Assembly: GCA_029211145.1 (NCBI GenBank)
Contig: JARGEQ010000040.1
Span: 1 to 64,000, forward strand
Length of the DNA stretch: 64,000 bases
DNA from: Marinimicrococcus flavescens
GTDB lineage: Bacteria > Pseudomonadota > Alphaproteobacteria > Geminicoccales > Geminicoccaceae
Direction: 5' to 3'
The position numbers and the translations under genes are program-made. The notes under the pieces were generated by a model. That model did no database searches. It saw only the letters and a list, made by a program, of their open reading frames with translations, and was not told the DNA's origin. Shown here piece after piece: positions 42,853 through 51,489 of this stretch (its first letter is position 1; each line of letters begins with the position of its first letter).

Positions 42853-44133
42853 TCAGAGGCGGAGCGGCTTGCAGGTTCCGGGCGCAAGGGCGGCGCACAC
42901 GGCGCGGGCGCGGGCGGCGCTGTCATAGGGACCCACCAGCATCGGCTCGGCATCCTCGCCCGTGCCCGCCAGCGGCACCGTTCCGGCGAACAGCTCCGGA
43001 TGGGCGACCTGCAGGGCGCGGAACCGGTCGACGGCGGTGCGGCTGTCGGAGAAAGCGGCTAGCTCGACCACCCAGTCGCCGGCCGGCTCGCCGCCCAGAC
43101 GCAGATCGGCCCCACCAAGGGCGACGGCGGCGGCGGCAGGCTCCTGCGGCGCGGCAGCCGCCGGCGCGGGGGGAACCGCCGGCAGGGGTGCTACGGCCGG
43201 TGCAACGGCCACAGGCCGCCCCGGGACCAGCGGGCGGGCGCCGCCGGGCTGCGCCGCGGCGCGCGGTGCTGTCGCGGTGGCAGCCGGCAGCGGCCTCGCG
43301 AGGGCATTCTGCACCATGGCACGGGCGGCACTCGCCGAGCGGCCGCCGTCCCGCAACCAGGTGAAATAGGCGAGGTTCTCGCGCACCGCCTTGTCGTCCA
43401 GGTCGAGCCGCAGCAGGCGCCGGGCCGCCTCGGTGTCGCCGGCGAGCGCGTAGGCGGCGGCGAGATTCTGGCGCGCGCGCAGCGTGCTTCCCGGCCCCTT
43501 GGCGACCGGCTCGAGCAAGCGGATCGCTTCCTCGTAGCGGCCTGCGAGCGCCAGCGAGAGGCCGAGATTGGTGGTCGCTGCGGAATCCCCGGGCACCACC
43601 GCCAGCGCCGCCCGGTAGCGCGTCTCGGCCTCGCCGTGGCGCCCCAGCAGGTCCAACGCGACCCCCAGGGTGGTATTCAGCCGATAATCCTGCGGATGGC
43701 GCACAACCGTCTCCTCGAGCTGGGCTGCCGCCGCGTCGGGACGGTCGAGGCCGATCATGGCGCGGGCATAGCCGCGCGCCGCCTCGGCATCGCCCGGGTC
43801 ATCGCGCAGCAGCCGGCGGAATGCTTCCACGGCGTCCTCGGGACGGCCCATCTGCAGCAGCGCCTCCCCCAAGCCGAGGCCCGCAGTGCGGTTCTCGCCG
43901 TCGAGCAGAGCGGCGCGGTGGTAAAGACCTACGGCGGTACCGGCGTCGCCGATGCGCAGGGCGTCGGCGGCCATGGCGGCCAGACGGACGCTTTGGGCCC
44001 GGTTGGCGCCTTCGGCCAGGGGCGCGGTCTCGCCGTTGGCGGCAAGCGGTATGTCAGGAGCACTCGAGGCACAGCCGGCCAGCAGCAGCAGGGCCAGGAA
44101 GACGGCGGCAGGGCGGAAGGGGATGGCGACCAC
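42853..44133 (-). CDS. TPR-repeat lipoprotein with C-terminal SPOR-like domain
   Basis: The 426-residue protein has a lipoprotein signal (FLALLLLAGCASS, lipid-modified Cys21), then TPR units from about residue 50 to 275 (for example DAVEAFRRLLRDDPGDAEAA, LNTTLGVALDLLGRHGEAET and ATTNLGLSLALAGRYEEAIR). After a Pro/Ala linker, an SPOR-like domain covers about 350-426 (WVVELAAFSDSRTAVDRFRA, MLVGPYDSAARARAVC). GTG 44133 has GGAGAGG about 5 nt upstream. Architecture resembles TadD-like or cell-envelope assembly lipoproteins; SPOR domains bind denuded peptidoglycan at division sites. No Tad genes are nearby. Confidence 0.83.
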   Translation of the reverse strand: MVAIPFRPAAVFLALLLLAGCASSAPDIPLAANGETAPLAEGANRAQSVRLAAMAADALRIGDAGTAVGLYHRAALLDGENRTAGLGLGEALLQMGRPEDAVEAFRRLLRDDPGDAEAARGYARAMIGLDRPDAAAAQLEETVVRHPQDYRLNTTLGVALDLLGRHGEAETRYRAALAVVPGDSAATTNLGLSLALAGRYEEAIRLLEPVAKGPGSTLRARQNLAAAYALAGDTEAARRLLRLDLDDKAVRENLAYFTWLRDGGRSASAARAMVQNALARPLPAATATAPRAAAQPGGARPLVPGRPVAVAPAVAPLPAVPPAPAAAAPQEPAAAAVALGGADLRLGGEPAGDWVVELAAFSDSRTAVDRFRALQVAHPELFAGTVPLAGTGEDAEPMLVGPYDSAARARAVCAALAPGTCKPLRL

Positions 44134-44198
44134 GAGGCCCTCTCCTAGGCTAGAGACCTGCCCACCATGCTCCACTGCAGGTTAAAAGGACGTAAATC

Positions 44199-45338
44199 TC
44201 AGCACTCGGTGATCTTGCCCAGCAGCACCGGCCGCGTTGCACCGGTTACCTCCGGCAGGTTGCCCGGCAGCCCGTCCAGGCGGGCCGAGGCCAGCAGCGC
44301 GAACGTGATGGCCTCCTTGTGATCGCCGGGCACACCCAGCGCGTCGCTGGTGGTGAGCATGACGGGGGCCACCACCTCGGCCAGCCGCGCCATCAGGCGC
44401 GGGTTGCGGGCACCGCCGCCGCTGGCGATCAGCGAGGCCGGCCGGAAGGCCACATGGCTCTGCAGCGAACCCGCGATGGCTTGCACGGTCAGCTCCAAGG
44501 CCGTGGCGAAAAGGTCGTGCCAGGCGGCCTCGTCGGCGGGCGCGGCGCGGGCGAGCAGCGCCTCGACGAACGCCTCGCCGAACTCCTCGCGGCCGGCCGA
44601 ACGGGGCGGCTGGAGAGCAAAGAAGGGCTCCGCCAGCAGCGGCGCCAGCCATTCCGGGCGCACCCGGCCACGCGCCGCGAAGACGCCGCCGAGATCGGCG
44701 GCCTGGCGGCCGCCGGTGAAGCGCCGGGCGAGCGCGTCCAGCACCATGTTGCCGGGGCCGCAGTCGAAGCCGGTGACCGGCCCCTCGGGCGGAATCGCCG
44801 TGAGGTTGGCTATGCCGCCGATATTGAGCGCCACCACTCCGGCGTCGGGCCGGCCGAACAGCCAGCGGTCGATTGCCGGAACGAGCGGCGCACCGCAGCC
44901 GCCCAGGGCGATGTCGTTGCGGCGGAAGTCGGAGACCACCGGACAGCCGAACCGGACCGCGAGGAAGGCCGGCTCGCCGAGCTGGACCGTCGTCACGCCG
45001 TGCTCGTGATAGGCCGTCTGGCCGTGCGAGCCGATCAGGTCGAGCGGCTGGCCGGCCCGTTCCGCAAGCGGCGCCAGCGCGTCGGCGAACCAGAGGCCGA
45101 GCGCCCGGTCGAGCCGCGCGGCCTCGCCGAGACTCATCGCCCCCTGCGCCGCCAGACCGGCGCGCAGGGCCGCGGGCATCGGCGCCTCGTCCGTCGCCAC
45201 CAGCTCGAAGGCCCACGGCCGGCCGGCCTCGACACGGCACAGCGCCATGTCGAGCCCGTCCATCGAGGTGCCGGTCATGAGGCCCGCCACCAGCCGTGTC
45301 GGCAGCGAGCGGACCTGTTCGAGACGCGTTGCGCTCAT
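44199..45338 (-). CDS. anmK: Anhydro-N-acetylmuramic acid kinase
   Basis: The 379-residue ASKHA-fold kinase phosphorylates and opens 1,6-anhydro-MurNAc during peptidoglycan recycling. Motifs: GLMTGTSMDGLDMALCRVE (phosphate 1), VALNIGGIANLTAI (phosphate 2), GFDCGPGNMVLDAL, and the adenosine motif LIASGGGARNPRLM. Length is normal. It lies 18 bp after the SDR gene on the same strand and may share its transcript; no other muropeptide-recycling genes adjoin. Confidence 0.94.
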   Translation of the reverse strand: MSATRLEQVRSLPTRLVAGLMTGTSMDGLDMALCRVEAGRPWAFELVATDEAPMPAALRAGLAAQGAMSLGEAARLDRALGLWFADALAPLAERAGQPLDLIGSHGQTAYHEHGVTTVQLGEPAFLAVRFGCPVVSDFRRNDIALGGCGAPLVPAIDRWLFGRPDAGVVALNIGGIANLTAIPPEGPVTGFDCGPGNMVLDALARRFTGGRQAADLGGVFAARGRVRPEWLAPLLAEPFFALQPPRSAGREEFGEAFVEALLARAAPADEAAWHDLFATALELTVQAIAGSLQSHVAFRPASLIASGGGARNPRLMARLAEVVAPVMLTTSDALGVPGDHKEAITFALLASARLDGLPGNLPEVTGATRPVLLGKITEC

Positions 45339-45356
45339 CGGGCCTCCAAGGCCTGC

Positions 45357-46136
45357 TCACATGGTCGAGGAGACGAGACCGCCGTCGATCAGGACGTTCT
45401 GGGCGGTGATGTAGCCGGCCTGCACCGAGCAGAGATAGGCGCACAGCTCGCCGAACTCCTCGGGGCGGCCGAAGCGGCGGGCGGGGATCTGGGCCCGCGA
45501 GGCGGCCTCGATCTCGCTCTCCGGCCGGCCCTGGGAGCGCGCCTTCGCGGCAAAGCCGCTCCTCAGCCGGTCGGTCTCGAAGCGGCCGGGCAGGATGTTG
45601 TTGATGGTGACGCCGGTTGCCGCCAGGGCGCGGGCGGTGCCGGCGACGAAGCCTGTCAGGCCGGCGCGCGCGCCGTTGGAGAGGCCGAGCTCGGCGATCG
45701 GCGCCTTCACCGCACTCGACGTGATGTTGACGACGCGGCCGAAGCCGCGCGCCGCCATGCCGTCGACGGTAGCGCGGATCAGCTCGATGGGGGTGAGCAT
45801 GTTGGCCCGCAGGGCCGCCACCCATTCACCCTCGCCCCACTCCCGAAAGTCACCGGGCGGCGGACCGCCTGCATTGTTCACGAGGATGTCCGGCTCGGGG
45901 CAGGCCGCGAGCACGGCCTCGCGCCCCTGGGCAGTGGTGATGTCGACAGCGACCGTGAGCACGTCTGCTCCCGTCGCCTCGCGGATCTCCCGCGCGGTGT
46001 CCTCGAGGGTCTCGGCATTGCGGCCGTTGATCACCAGGCTCGCGCCGTTGCGGGCGAGCGACATGGCGCAGGCCTTGCCCAATCCCTTGCTTGCGGCGCA
46101 GACGATGGCCTTGCGGCCGGTAATGCCGAGATCCAT
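45357..46136 (-). CDS. SDR family oxidoreductase lacking the catalytic tyrosine
   Basis: The 259-residue Rossmann protein has an SDR layout: nucleotide loop ASKGLGKAC (atypical for TGxxxGIG), DILVNNAGG, and the serine strand NITSSAVKAP. The YxxxK motif is replaced by LGLSNGARAGL, so the usual catalytic tyrosine and lysine are absent. The C-terminal FGRPEEFGELCAYLCS and GYITAQNVLIDGG are intact. GGAGG lies upstream of ATG 46136. It may be one of the divergent SDRs that use other residues, or a non-catalytic binding protein. Confidence 0.85.
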   Translation of the reverse strand: MDLGITGRKAIVCAASKGLGKACAMSLARNGASLVINGRNAETLEDTAREIREATGADVLTVAVDITTAQGREAVLAACPEPDILVNNAGGPPPGDFREWGEGEWVAALRANMLTPIELIRATVDGMAARGFGRVVNITSSAVKAPIAELGLSNGARAGLTGFVAGTARALAATGVTINNILPGRFETDRLRSGFAAKARSQGRPESEIEAASRAQIPARRFGRPEEFGELCAYLCSVQAGYITAQNVLIDGGLVSSTM

Positions 46137-46153
46137 GAGTACCTCCCCTGATT

Positions 46154-46864
46154 CTAGTCGATCATAGCGACGTCGCTGTCGTCGGGCTCCTCGAGGGAAG
46201 CCAGCACCTCGCGGGCGAGTGCCAGGCCGATCGGCCGGCGGGCCCTGAGCGAGGCGCGATCCAGCCCCTCGACGAGCCGCCGGGCACTGGCGAAGGAGCG
46301 CTCCATGCGGCTCAGGAGATAGTCGATGACGCCGGGCTCGACCCGCAGCTGGCGGTCGGCGAACTGCTTGACCAAAAGGGCGGCCAGCAGCGTCTCGTCG
46401 GGCGGCTCGACATGCACCGTCCAGGCGGTCGCGAGCCGCGAGCGCAGGTCGGGCAGGCGCAGCCCCCACGCGGCCAGCGGCATGCGGGCGGTGAGCAGGA
46501 GATGGCCGCGGCGCTCGGCCAGGCTGTTGTAGAGGTGGAACAGCTGGCGCTCGTCGGCGACCTCGTCGGCATGCTCGACAAGCGCGGCCCGGGCGCTGCC
46601 GAGGCGCGCCAGCGGTTCGGCCTCCTCCCATAAGTCGGCGGCCTCGAGCGCCACCGCCTGGGCGCGCTGCGCCCAGATGCTCGCCAGATGAGTCTTGCCG
46701 CAACCTTCGGGTCCGTCCAGCAGGAGCGCCACGGACGGCCAGCCGGGCCACCCCAGGACGGCCTCGAGAGCCGCCCGGTTGGAAGGGGCCTCGAGGAAGT
46801 CGCTGAGGGTGAAGCCTTCGGCGAAAGGCAGGTCGAGGGCGAGCTGGCGGGCCGCTTCGGTCAT
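46154..46864 (-). CDS. hdaA: DnaA-related regulatory ATPase HdaA
   Basis: The 236-residue protein has an N-terminal QLALDLPF sequence, the clamp-binding type peptide of Hda proteins. Its AAA+ core has Walker A LLDGPEGCGKTHLASIW near 50-66 and a degenerate Walker B (AALVEHADEV), and the end resembles the lid domain of DnaA. In Caulobacter HdaA works with the beta clamp to inactivate DnaA-ATP. ATG 46864 starts at the conserved MTEAARQLALDLPF. It follows the pgsA-like gene, the usual alphaproteobacterial order. Confidence 0.9.
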   Translation of the reverse strand: MTEAARQLALDLPFAEGFTLSDFLEAPSNRAALEAVLGWPGWPSVALLLDGPEGCGKTHLASIWAQRAQAVALEAADLWEEAEPLARLGSARAALVEHADEVADERQLFHLYNSLAERRGHLLLTARMPLAAWGLRLPDLRSRLATAWTVHVEPPDETLLAALLVKQFADRQLRVEPGVIDYLLSRMERSFASARRLVEGLDRASLRARRPIGLALAREVLASLEEPDDSDVAMID

Positions 46865-46907
46865 GCCGCCGGCCCGCGGCGGCGCCGCGCCGGCGGCACC
46901 GCCGCCC

Positions 46908-47537
46908 TCACGGGCTGGTGCGGGCGCAGGCACTGAGGCGCAGCCCTGCCCCGACATAGGCGATCGCCGAGACCACCGTGATCACCGCGGTGAGCGGCAC
47001 CAGCACAGCGAGGGCGGCGCCCACCTCGGCGATGCCGCCGAGCTGGCCCAGCACGAATCCGGCAAGGCTCAGCTGCACCAGTGTGGTGAGCTTGCCGACG
47101 ACCAGGGGCTCGACGCGGAAATCCCGCAGCCGGTAGCGCAGCAGGGCGGTTCCCCCGACCAGCACCAGCTCGCGCACGATCGCCAGCACCACGAGCCAAA
47201 GCGGCAGGGCCTCGACGCTCAGGAGGGCCAAGAACAGCGAGACGATGAGGATCTTGTCGGCGGCGGGATCGAGCACCGCACCGACCGGGGTGCAGCCGTT
47301 GAAGCGCTTGGCCACGAAGCCGTCGGCGGCGTCCGAGAGGGCCGCGGCCATGAAGACCCAGAACGCCACCTCGTAGCGCCCTGCCAGGATCAGCAGGACG
47401 ATGGGCGCCGCACAGGCCAGGCGAACGAGGGTCAGAATATTGGCAAGGTTGAGCAAGACCGCACCCAGCGTGGCTCTCGAGAGCCGGATCAATAGCCCCT
47501 GCGATCGAGCGGGCCGCCCACTGGAAGCAATCGCCAT
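46908..47537 (-). CDS. CDP-alcohol phosphatidyltransferase (PgsA-like)
   Basis: The 209-residue membrane enzyme carries the CDP-alcohol signature DxxDGxxAxRxxxxxxxxGxxxDxxxDK (DAADGFVAKRFNGCTPVGA then VLDPAADK) near 75-101, and about five hydrophobic segments. It probably makes phosphatidylglycerol-phosphate or a related phospholipid. ATG 47537 has GGAG about 7 nt upstream but overlaps the DUF2066 gene by 49 bp; TTG 47492, which overlaps the DUF2066 stop as TTGA, is an equally reasonable start and would give 194 residues beginning IRLSRATLGAVLLNLANILT. Confidence 0.88.
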   Translation of the reverse strand: MAIASSGRPARSQGLLIRLSRATLGAVLLNLANILTLVRLACAAPIVLLILAGRYEVAFWVFMAAALSDAADGFVAKRFNGCTPVGAVLDPAADKILIVSLFLALLSVEALPLWLVVLAIVRELVLVGGTALLRYRLRDFRVEPLVVGKLTTLVQLSLAGFVLGQLGGIAEVGAALAVLVPLTAVITVVSAIAYVGAGLRLSACARTSP

Positions 47538-48649
47538 TGGTCGTTCTCCGCCGACAGGACGAAACCGCGCCGCTTGAGCGACTGCCTCAACCGCTCGAGC
47601 CCGCCTGCCACCGCCACGGTGACCTCGACGCGATCGCGGGCAAAGCTGTCGACGCGAACCTCCCGCACCTCGGGCAGCGTGTCCAGTTGCCGCCTTATTA
47701 GGACCCATGTACCGAGATCGGCAAGCGGCACCTCGAACGAGACCGCCTCGGTGTGCGCTGCGGGAACGAGGCGGCTCTGCTTCCAGAGATCCTCGAGCCG
47801 CCCGAGCGCGGCCTGCGCCGCTGCGGGCCAGGGCTCCGCCGTGGGCTCGGGGCGCAGCTCGAAACTCAGCGGCGGGCTGCCCGCGATCTCGCCGGCGAGC
47901 GGCTGGAGGGTGAGCCTGAAGAGCTGCGGCCCGGCGGCGGGCGCGTCGGCCGACGCGGCATCCGGCGCGGCGCCACCGACCGGCTCGGCAATCACCGCCA
48001 CCACCTCCTGGGCACCGTAGCGCTCGCCCAGCGCTGCCGCCGCGGCCTCGTCGCCGGCCTCGAGCGCTGCGGCATCGAGACTGGTCATGTCGGCCAGATC
48101 GCCCAGCGGAAGGACCAGCTGCACCATGAGCGGGTCTTGCGCGAGCTCGCCCCAGGCCTGGCGCCACGCGCCGCCTTCCCGCCACGGCTCGAGCCGCCCG
48201 CCTTCCCTGACCGCCGGCACCACGAGGATGGGCGGCGAGGGCTCGGCCAGGAAATCGACGCCGGACTGCCCGAGCAGGTCGCGCACCGCATCGGGCACGT
48301 AGTTGACGTTGAGGCGGGCCACGTAGCGGCGCGGCGCCACCCGCTCGTCCTCGATGTCGAAGCTGCGCACGAAGCGCGCGAGCGCCAGTCCGCCGACGTC
48401 CGGCAGCCGGCTCGCGTCGGCCGGCAGCGTCAGGCGGCGCAGCAGGCGGCGAAGCCCTTCGCGCTCGCCCTCGGCGATCGCCTGCTCGCGTGCCGCCACG
48501 GCATCCTCGGCAGCGGCATCGACGGGCACCCCGGTAACCCTGAAGAGCTCGGCCGCCGTCGCCGCCCGCAGGGCCGGCACGGCGCCGAGCAGCAGGGCGG
48601 CGAGCGCCAGAACGGCACCCCGAAGTTCTGCCCCGGCCCGCTGTCGCAT
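47489..48649 (-). CDS. DUF2066 domain exported protein
   Basis: The 386-residue product has a signal peptide (about 1-32, ALAALLLGAVPALRAATAAE) and the DUF2066 region, starting LFRVTGVPVDAAAEDAVAAR and including FDIEDERVAPRRYVARLNV and a C-terminal VRVDSFARDRVEVTVAVAG. GGAGAGG precedes ATG 48649. The family is found in the same place, beside pgsA-like and hdaA genes and opposite purM, in many alphaproteobacteria; its function is not established. It is divergent from purM (84 bp between starts). Confidence 0.88.
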   Translation of the reverse strand: MRQRAGAELRGAVLALAALLLGAVPALRAATAAELFRVTGVPVDAAAEDAVAAREQAIAEGEREGLRRLLRRLTLPADASRLPDVGGLALARFVRSFDIEDERVAPRRYVARLNVNYVPDAVRDLLGQSGVDFLAEPSPPILVVPAVREGGRLEPWREGGAWRQAWGELAQDPLMVQLVLPLGDLADMTSLDAAALEAGDEAAAAALGERYGAQEVVAVIAEPVGGAAPDAASADAPAAGPQLFRLTLQPLAGEIAGSPPLSFELRPEPTAEPWPAAAQAALGRLEDLWKQSRLVPAAHTEAVSFEVPLADLGTWVLIRRQLDTLPEVREVRVDSFARDRVEVTVAVAGGLERLRQSLKRRGFVLSAENDQWRLLPVGGPLDRRGY

Positions 48650-48733
48650 TGCAAACCTCTCCCGCTGGCCTAAAACGCTCCCGGCGGCAGAACCGGGGTT
48701 CCGCCGCCTCGCAAGCTGACCACGGGCATCCGC

Positions 48734-49816
48734 ATGACACAAGCACAGGGCGACCGCGATCGTTACCGCGAGGCGGGGGTGGATATAGAGGCCGGGAACG
48801 TCCTGGTCGAGCGTCTGAAGCCGCTGGCGCGCAGTACGCGCCGCCCCGGCTGCGATTCCGAGCTGGGCGGCTTCGGGGCGCTGTTCGATATCAAGGCCGC
48901 CGGGTTCGAGGATCCGGTGCTGGTGGCCGCCACCGACGGGGTCGGCACCAAGCTGCTGCTGGCCCAGGAGGTCGGCCGCCATGACGGGATCGGCATCGAC
49001 CTCGTCGCGATGTGCGTCAACGACCTTGTCGTGCAGGGTGCCGAACCGCTGTTCTTCCTCGACTATTTCGCCACTGGCCGGCTCGCGCCCGACGAGGCGG
49101 CCGCGGTGCTTGCCGGAATCGCGGAGGGCTGCCGGCAGGCGGGCTGCGGGCTGATCGGCGGCGAGACCGCGGAGATGCCAGGTCTCTACGCCCCGGGCCA
49201 CTACGATCTCGCCGGCTTCTCGGTGGGGGCGGTCGAGCGGGGCGCGGTGCTTCCGCGGCCCGACGTGGCGCCGGGCGACGTCCTGCTCGGCCTCGCCTCC
49301 TCGGGCGTTCACAGCAACGGCTACTCGCTGGTGCGGCTGATCCTCCAGGAGAGCGGCGCCGCGCTCGAGGCGCCCGCACCCTTCGACCCCGCCACCAGTC
49401 TCGCCGAGGCGCTGCTGGCCCCAACGCGCATCTATGTACGCTCCTGCCTCGAGGCGATCCGCGCCGGCGGCGTCAAGGCGCTCGCCCACATCACCGGCGG
49501 CGGCATCCTCGAGAACCTGCCGCGGGTCCTGCCGAAGGGCTGTATCGCCCGGGTCGACTGCCACAGCTGGCCGTTGCCGCCGGTCTTCGGCTGGCTCGCC
49601 ACGGAAGGCGGGCTCGGCGTGCGCGAGCTCGGGCGGACCTTCAATGCCGGGCTCGGCATGATCCTCGTGGTGGCGCCGAAGCGGGCGGCTGCCCTCGAGG
49701 AGCTGCTCGCAGCTGCCGGCGAGACCGTCTGGCGGGTGGGCGAGATCGCCGCCGGCGAGGGCGCGCCCAGGGTCGAGCTTCAGGGGGCAGAGGACGCATG
49801 GCGCGCCGGCGCGTAG
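48734..49816 (+). CDS. purM: Phosphoribosylformylglycinamidine cyclo-ligase
   Basis: The 360-residue AIR synthetase closes the imidazole ring in purine synthesis. Features: [20 protein letters not shown], the [13 protein letters not shown] nucleotide motif, [33 protein letters not shown], and [14 protein letters not shown]. Length is normal. Overlaps purN by 19 bp. Confidence 0.96.
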   Translation: MTQAQGDRDRYREAGVDIEAGNVLVERLKPLARSTRRPGCDSELGGFGALFDIKAAGFEDPVLVAATDGVGTKLLLAQEVGRHDGIGIDLVAMCVNDLVVQGAEPLFFLDYFATGRLAPDEAAAVLAGIAEGCRQAGCGLIGGETAEMPGLYAPGHYDLAGFSVGAVERGAVLPRPDVAPGDVLLGLASSGVHSNGYSLVRLILQESGAALEAPAPFDPATSLAEALLAPTRIYVRSCLEAIRAGGVKALAHITGGGILENLPRVLPKGCIARVDCHSWPLPPVFGWLATEGGLGVRELGRTFNAGLGMILVVAPKRAAALEELLAAAGETVWRVGEIAAGEGAPRVELQGAEDAWRAGA

Positions 49817-50460
49817 GCGTCCTGGTCTCGGGCTCGGGCTCGAACCTCCAGGCGCTGCTCGACGCCGCGGCGGCCCCAGAGGCACCCTTCGAGATCGTGC
49901 TGGTGCTGGCCAACCGGCCCGACGCCTACGGGCTCGAGCGGGCGAGACTGGCAGGCATCGAGGCGCGGCTGATCGATCACCGGAGCTTTGCCGGCCGCGA
50001 GACCTTCGAGGCGGCGCTGGACGCCGCGCTGCGCGAGGCGGGCGTCGAGATCGTCTGCCTCGCCGGCTTCATGCGGGTGCTGACCGCCGGCTTCGTCGAG
50101 GGCTGGACCGGGCGGATGCTCAACATCCACCCTTCCCTGCTGCCCTCCTTCCGCGGCCTCCATACCCACGCAAGGGCGCTGGCCGGGAGCTGCGCCGTGG
50201 CCGGCTGCACGGTTCATCTCGTGACCCCCGACCTCGATGCCGGGCCGGTGGTGGTCCAGGGGCTCGTGCCGGTGCTTCCGGGCGACACGCCCGAGAGCCT
50301 CGCCGCACGTACAATCGAGGTGGAGCACCGGGCCTACCCGCGCGCCCTCGCCATGCTTGCGGAGGACCGCGTCCGGCTCGAGGAAGGCCGGGCCACGCTC
50401 GCCGACGAGCGGCCGGGCGAGCGGCTGCTGCTTCATCCGCTTCTGGCCGGCATGGCCTGA
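49798..50460 (+). CDS. purN: Phosphoribosylglycinamide formyltransferase
   Basis: The 220-residue enzyme formylates GAR with 10-formyl-THF. The start [20 protein letters not shown] matches the family, and the active site has [16 protein letters not shown] (Asn/His) and the Asp in [15 protein letters not shown]. Coupled to purM by a 19-bp overlap. A GC-rich hairpin follows between it and the convergent ndk. Confidence 0.95.
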   Translation: MARRRVGVLVSGSGSNLQALLDAAAAPEAPFEIVLVLANRPDAYGLERARLAGIEARLIDHRSFAGRETFEAALDAALREAGVEIVCLAGFMRVLTAGFVEGWTGRMLNIHPSLLPSFRGLHTHARALAGSCAVAGCTVHLVTPDLDAGPVVVQGLVPVLPGDTPESLAARTIEVEHRAYPRALAMLAEDRVRLEEGRATLADERPGERLLLHPLLAGMA

Positions 50461-50468
50461 AACGCGAA

Positions 50469-50492
50469 CGGGCCGGGGAAAGCCCCGGCCCG
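50469..50492. terminator. Bidirectional terminator hairpin between purN and ndk
   Basis: CGGGCCGGGG (50469-50478), loop aaag, CCCCGGCCCG (50483-50492): a perfect 10-bp GC stem, 9 bp past the purN stop and 28 bp past the ndk stop on the other strand. It lacks a long T-tract but is well placed for both convergent genes. Confidence 0.65.
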
Positions 50493-50519
50493 CTCCTCAG
50501 CCTCGAAAGACGCCTCGGC

Positions 50520-50942
50520 TCAGCCGACGATCTCGGTCTGGGCGAAGAAGAAGGCGATCTCGATGGCGGCGTTCTCGGCGCTGTCCGAGCCGTGCACCGA
50601 GTTGGCCTCGATGTTCTCGGCAAAGTCCTTGCGGATGGTGCCGGCGTCGGCCTTGGCCGGGTCGGTGGCGCCCATGACCTCGCGGTTCTTCGCCACCGCG
50701 CCCTCGCCTTCGAGGACCTGCACCACGACGGGGCCCGAGGTCATGAAGTCGCACAGGCCGCCGAAGAAGGGCCGCTCCTTGTGGACGCCGTAGAAGGCCT
50801 CGGCCTGGGCGCGGGTCAGCTGGATGCGCTTTTGGGCGACGATCCTGAGGCCGGCCTTCTCGAACCGGTCGTTGATGGCGCCGGTGAGGTTGCGGCGGGT
50901 GGCGTCGGGCTTGATGATCGAGAGCGTGCGCTCGAGAGCCAT
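50520..50942 (-). CDS. ndk: Nucleoside diphosphate kinase
   Basis: The 140-residue enzyme balances NTP pools. It has [18 protein letters not shown] at the start and the catalytic histidine in [13 protein letters not shown], followed by [13 protein letters not shown]. Length is normal. It is the last gene of a leftward pepA-holC-ndk run. Confidence 0.97.
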   Translation of the reverse strand: MALERTLSIIKPDATRRNLTGAINDRFEKAGLRIVAQKRIQLTRAQAEAFYGVHKERPFFGGLCDFMTSGPVVVQVLEGEGAVAKNREVMGATDPAKADAGTIRKDFAENIEANSVHGSDSAENAAIEIAFFFAQTEIVG

Positions 50943-50987
50943 TGGCGTCGTGTCCTTGGGCGTTGGAGGGAATAAAGGCCGGGCGCC

Positions 50988-51476
50988 TTATAGCGAGCCG
51001 TCCTCCCCTGCGGAAGGGGTGCCGCCCGTCTCCTGCTGCCGCACCCAGCGGCCGCGCTCGTCCTGGCGCCAGTAGACCAGCCTGTGGCCCTCGGCACGGC
51101 GCGCCTTCCAGCGCTCGCGCGCTGCCCCCACCGCTTGCGGATCGTTGCCGTCGAAGAGGTCGATCACCCGCTCGAAGCCGGCGATCTCCGGATCCGCGCC
51201 GTCGGCCAGCAGCAACACCTGGGCCCTGTTGGGCCGGTCGGTGCCGGTGGTGAGCCAGACCGGCTGGTCCTCCGCGAAACCGTCGGCGGCGGTGCCATGG
51301 GGGAGGAAACTGTCGGGCGCGTAGGTCCACAAGTGGCGGTCGAGGAGGTCGAGCCTCTCGGCCGAGCCAGCCCGCAGCACCGCCCGCAGGCCGCTCGCCA
51401 GCACCTTCTCGAGCAGGCGCGGCAAGGCCTGCTCGAGGCTGGTGCGGGTGAGGTGGTAGAAGCCGATCTCAGCCAA
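50988..51476 (-). CDS. holC: DNA polymerase III chi subunit
   Basis: The 162-residue protein starts MAEIGFYHLTRTSLEQALPR, with LLEKVLASGLRAVLRAGS and LWTYAPDSFLPHGTA as in HolC, and VLLLADGADPEI in the core. Chi links the clamp loader to SSB. It is encoded 13 bp after pepA, a common pairing. The C-terminal WRQDERGRWVRQQE is a typical family end. Confidence 0.92.
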   Translation of the reverse strand: MAEIGFYHLTRTSLEQALPRLLEKVLASGLRAVLRAGSAERLDLLDRHLWTYAPDSFLPHGTAADGFAEDQPVWLTTGTDRPNRAQVLLLADGADPEIAGFERVIDLFDGNDPQAVGAARERWKARRAEGHRLVYWRQDERGRWVRQQETGGTPSAGEDGSL

Positions 51477-51489
51477 GCGGCCGGCCCGC

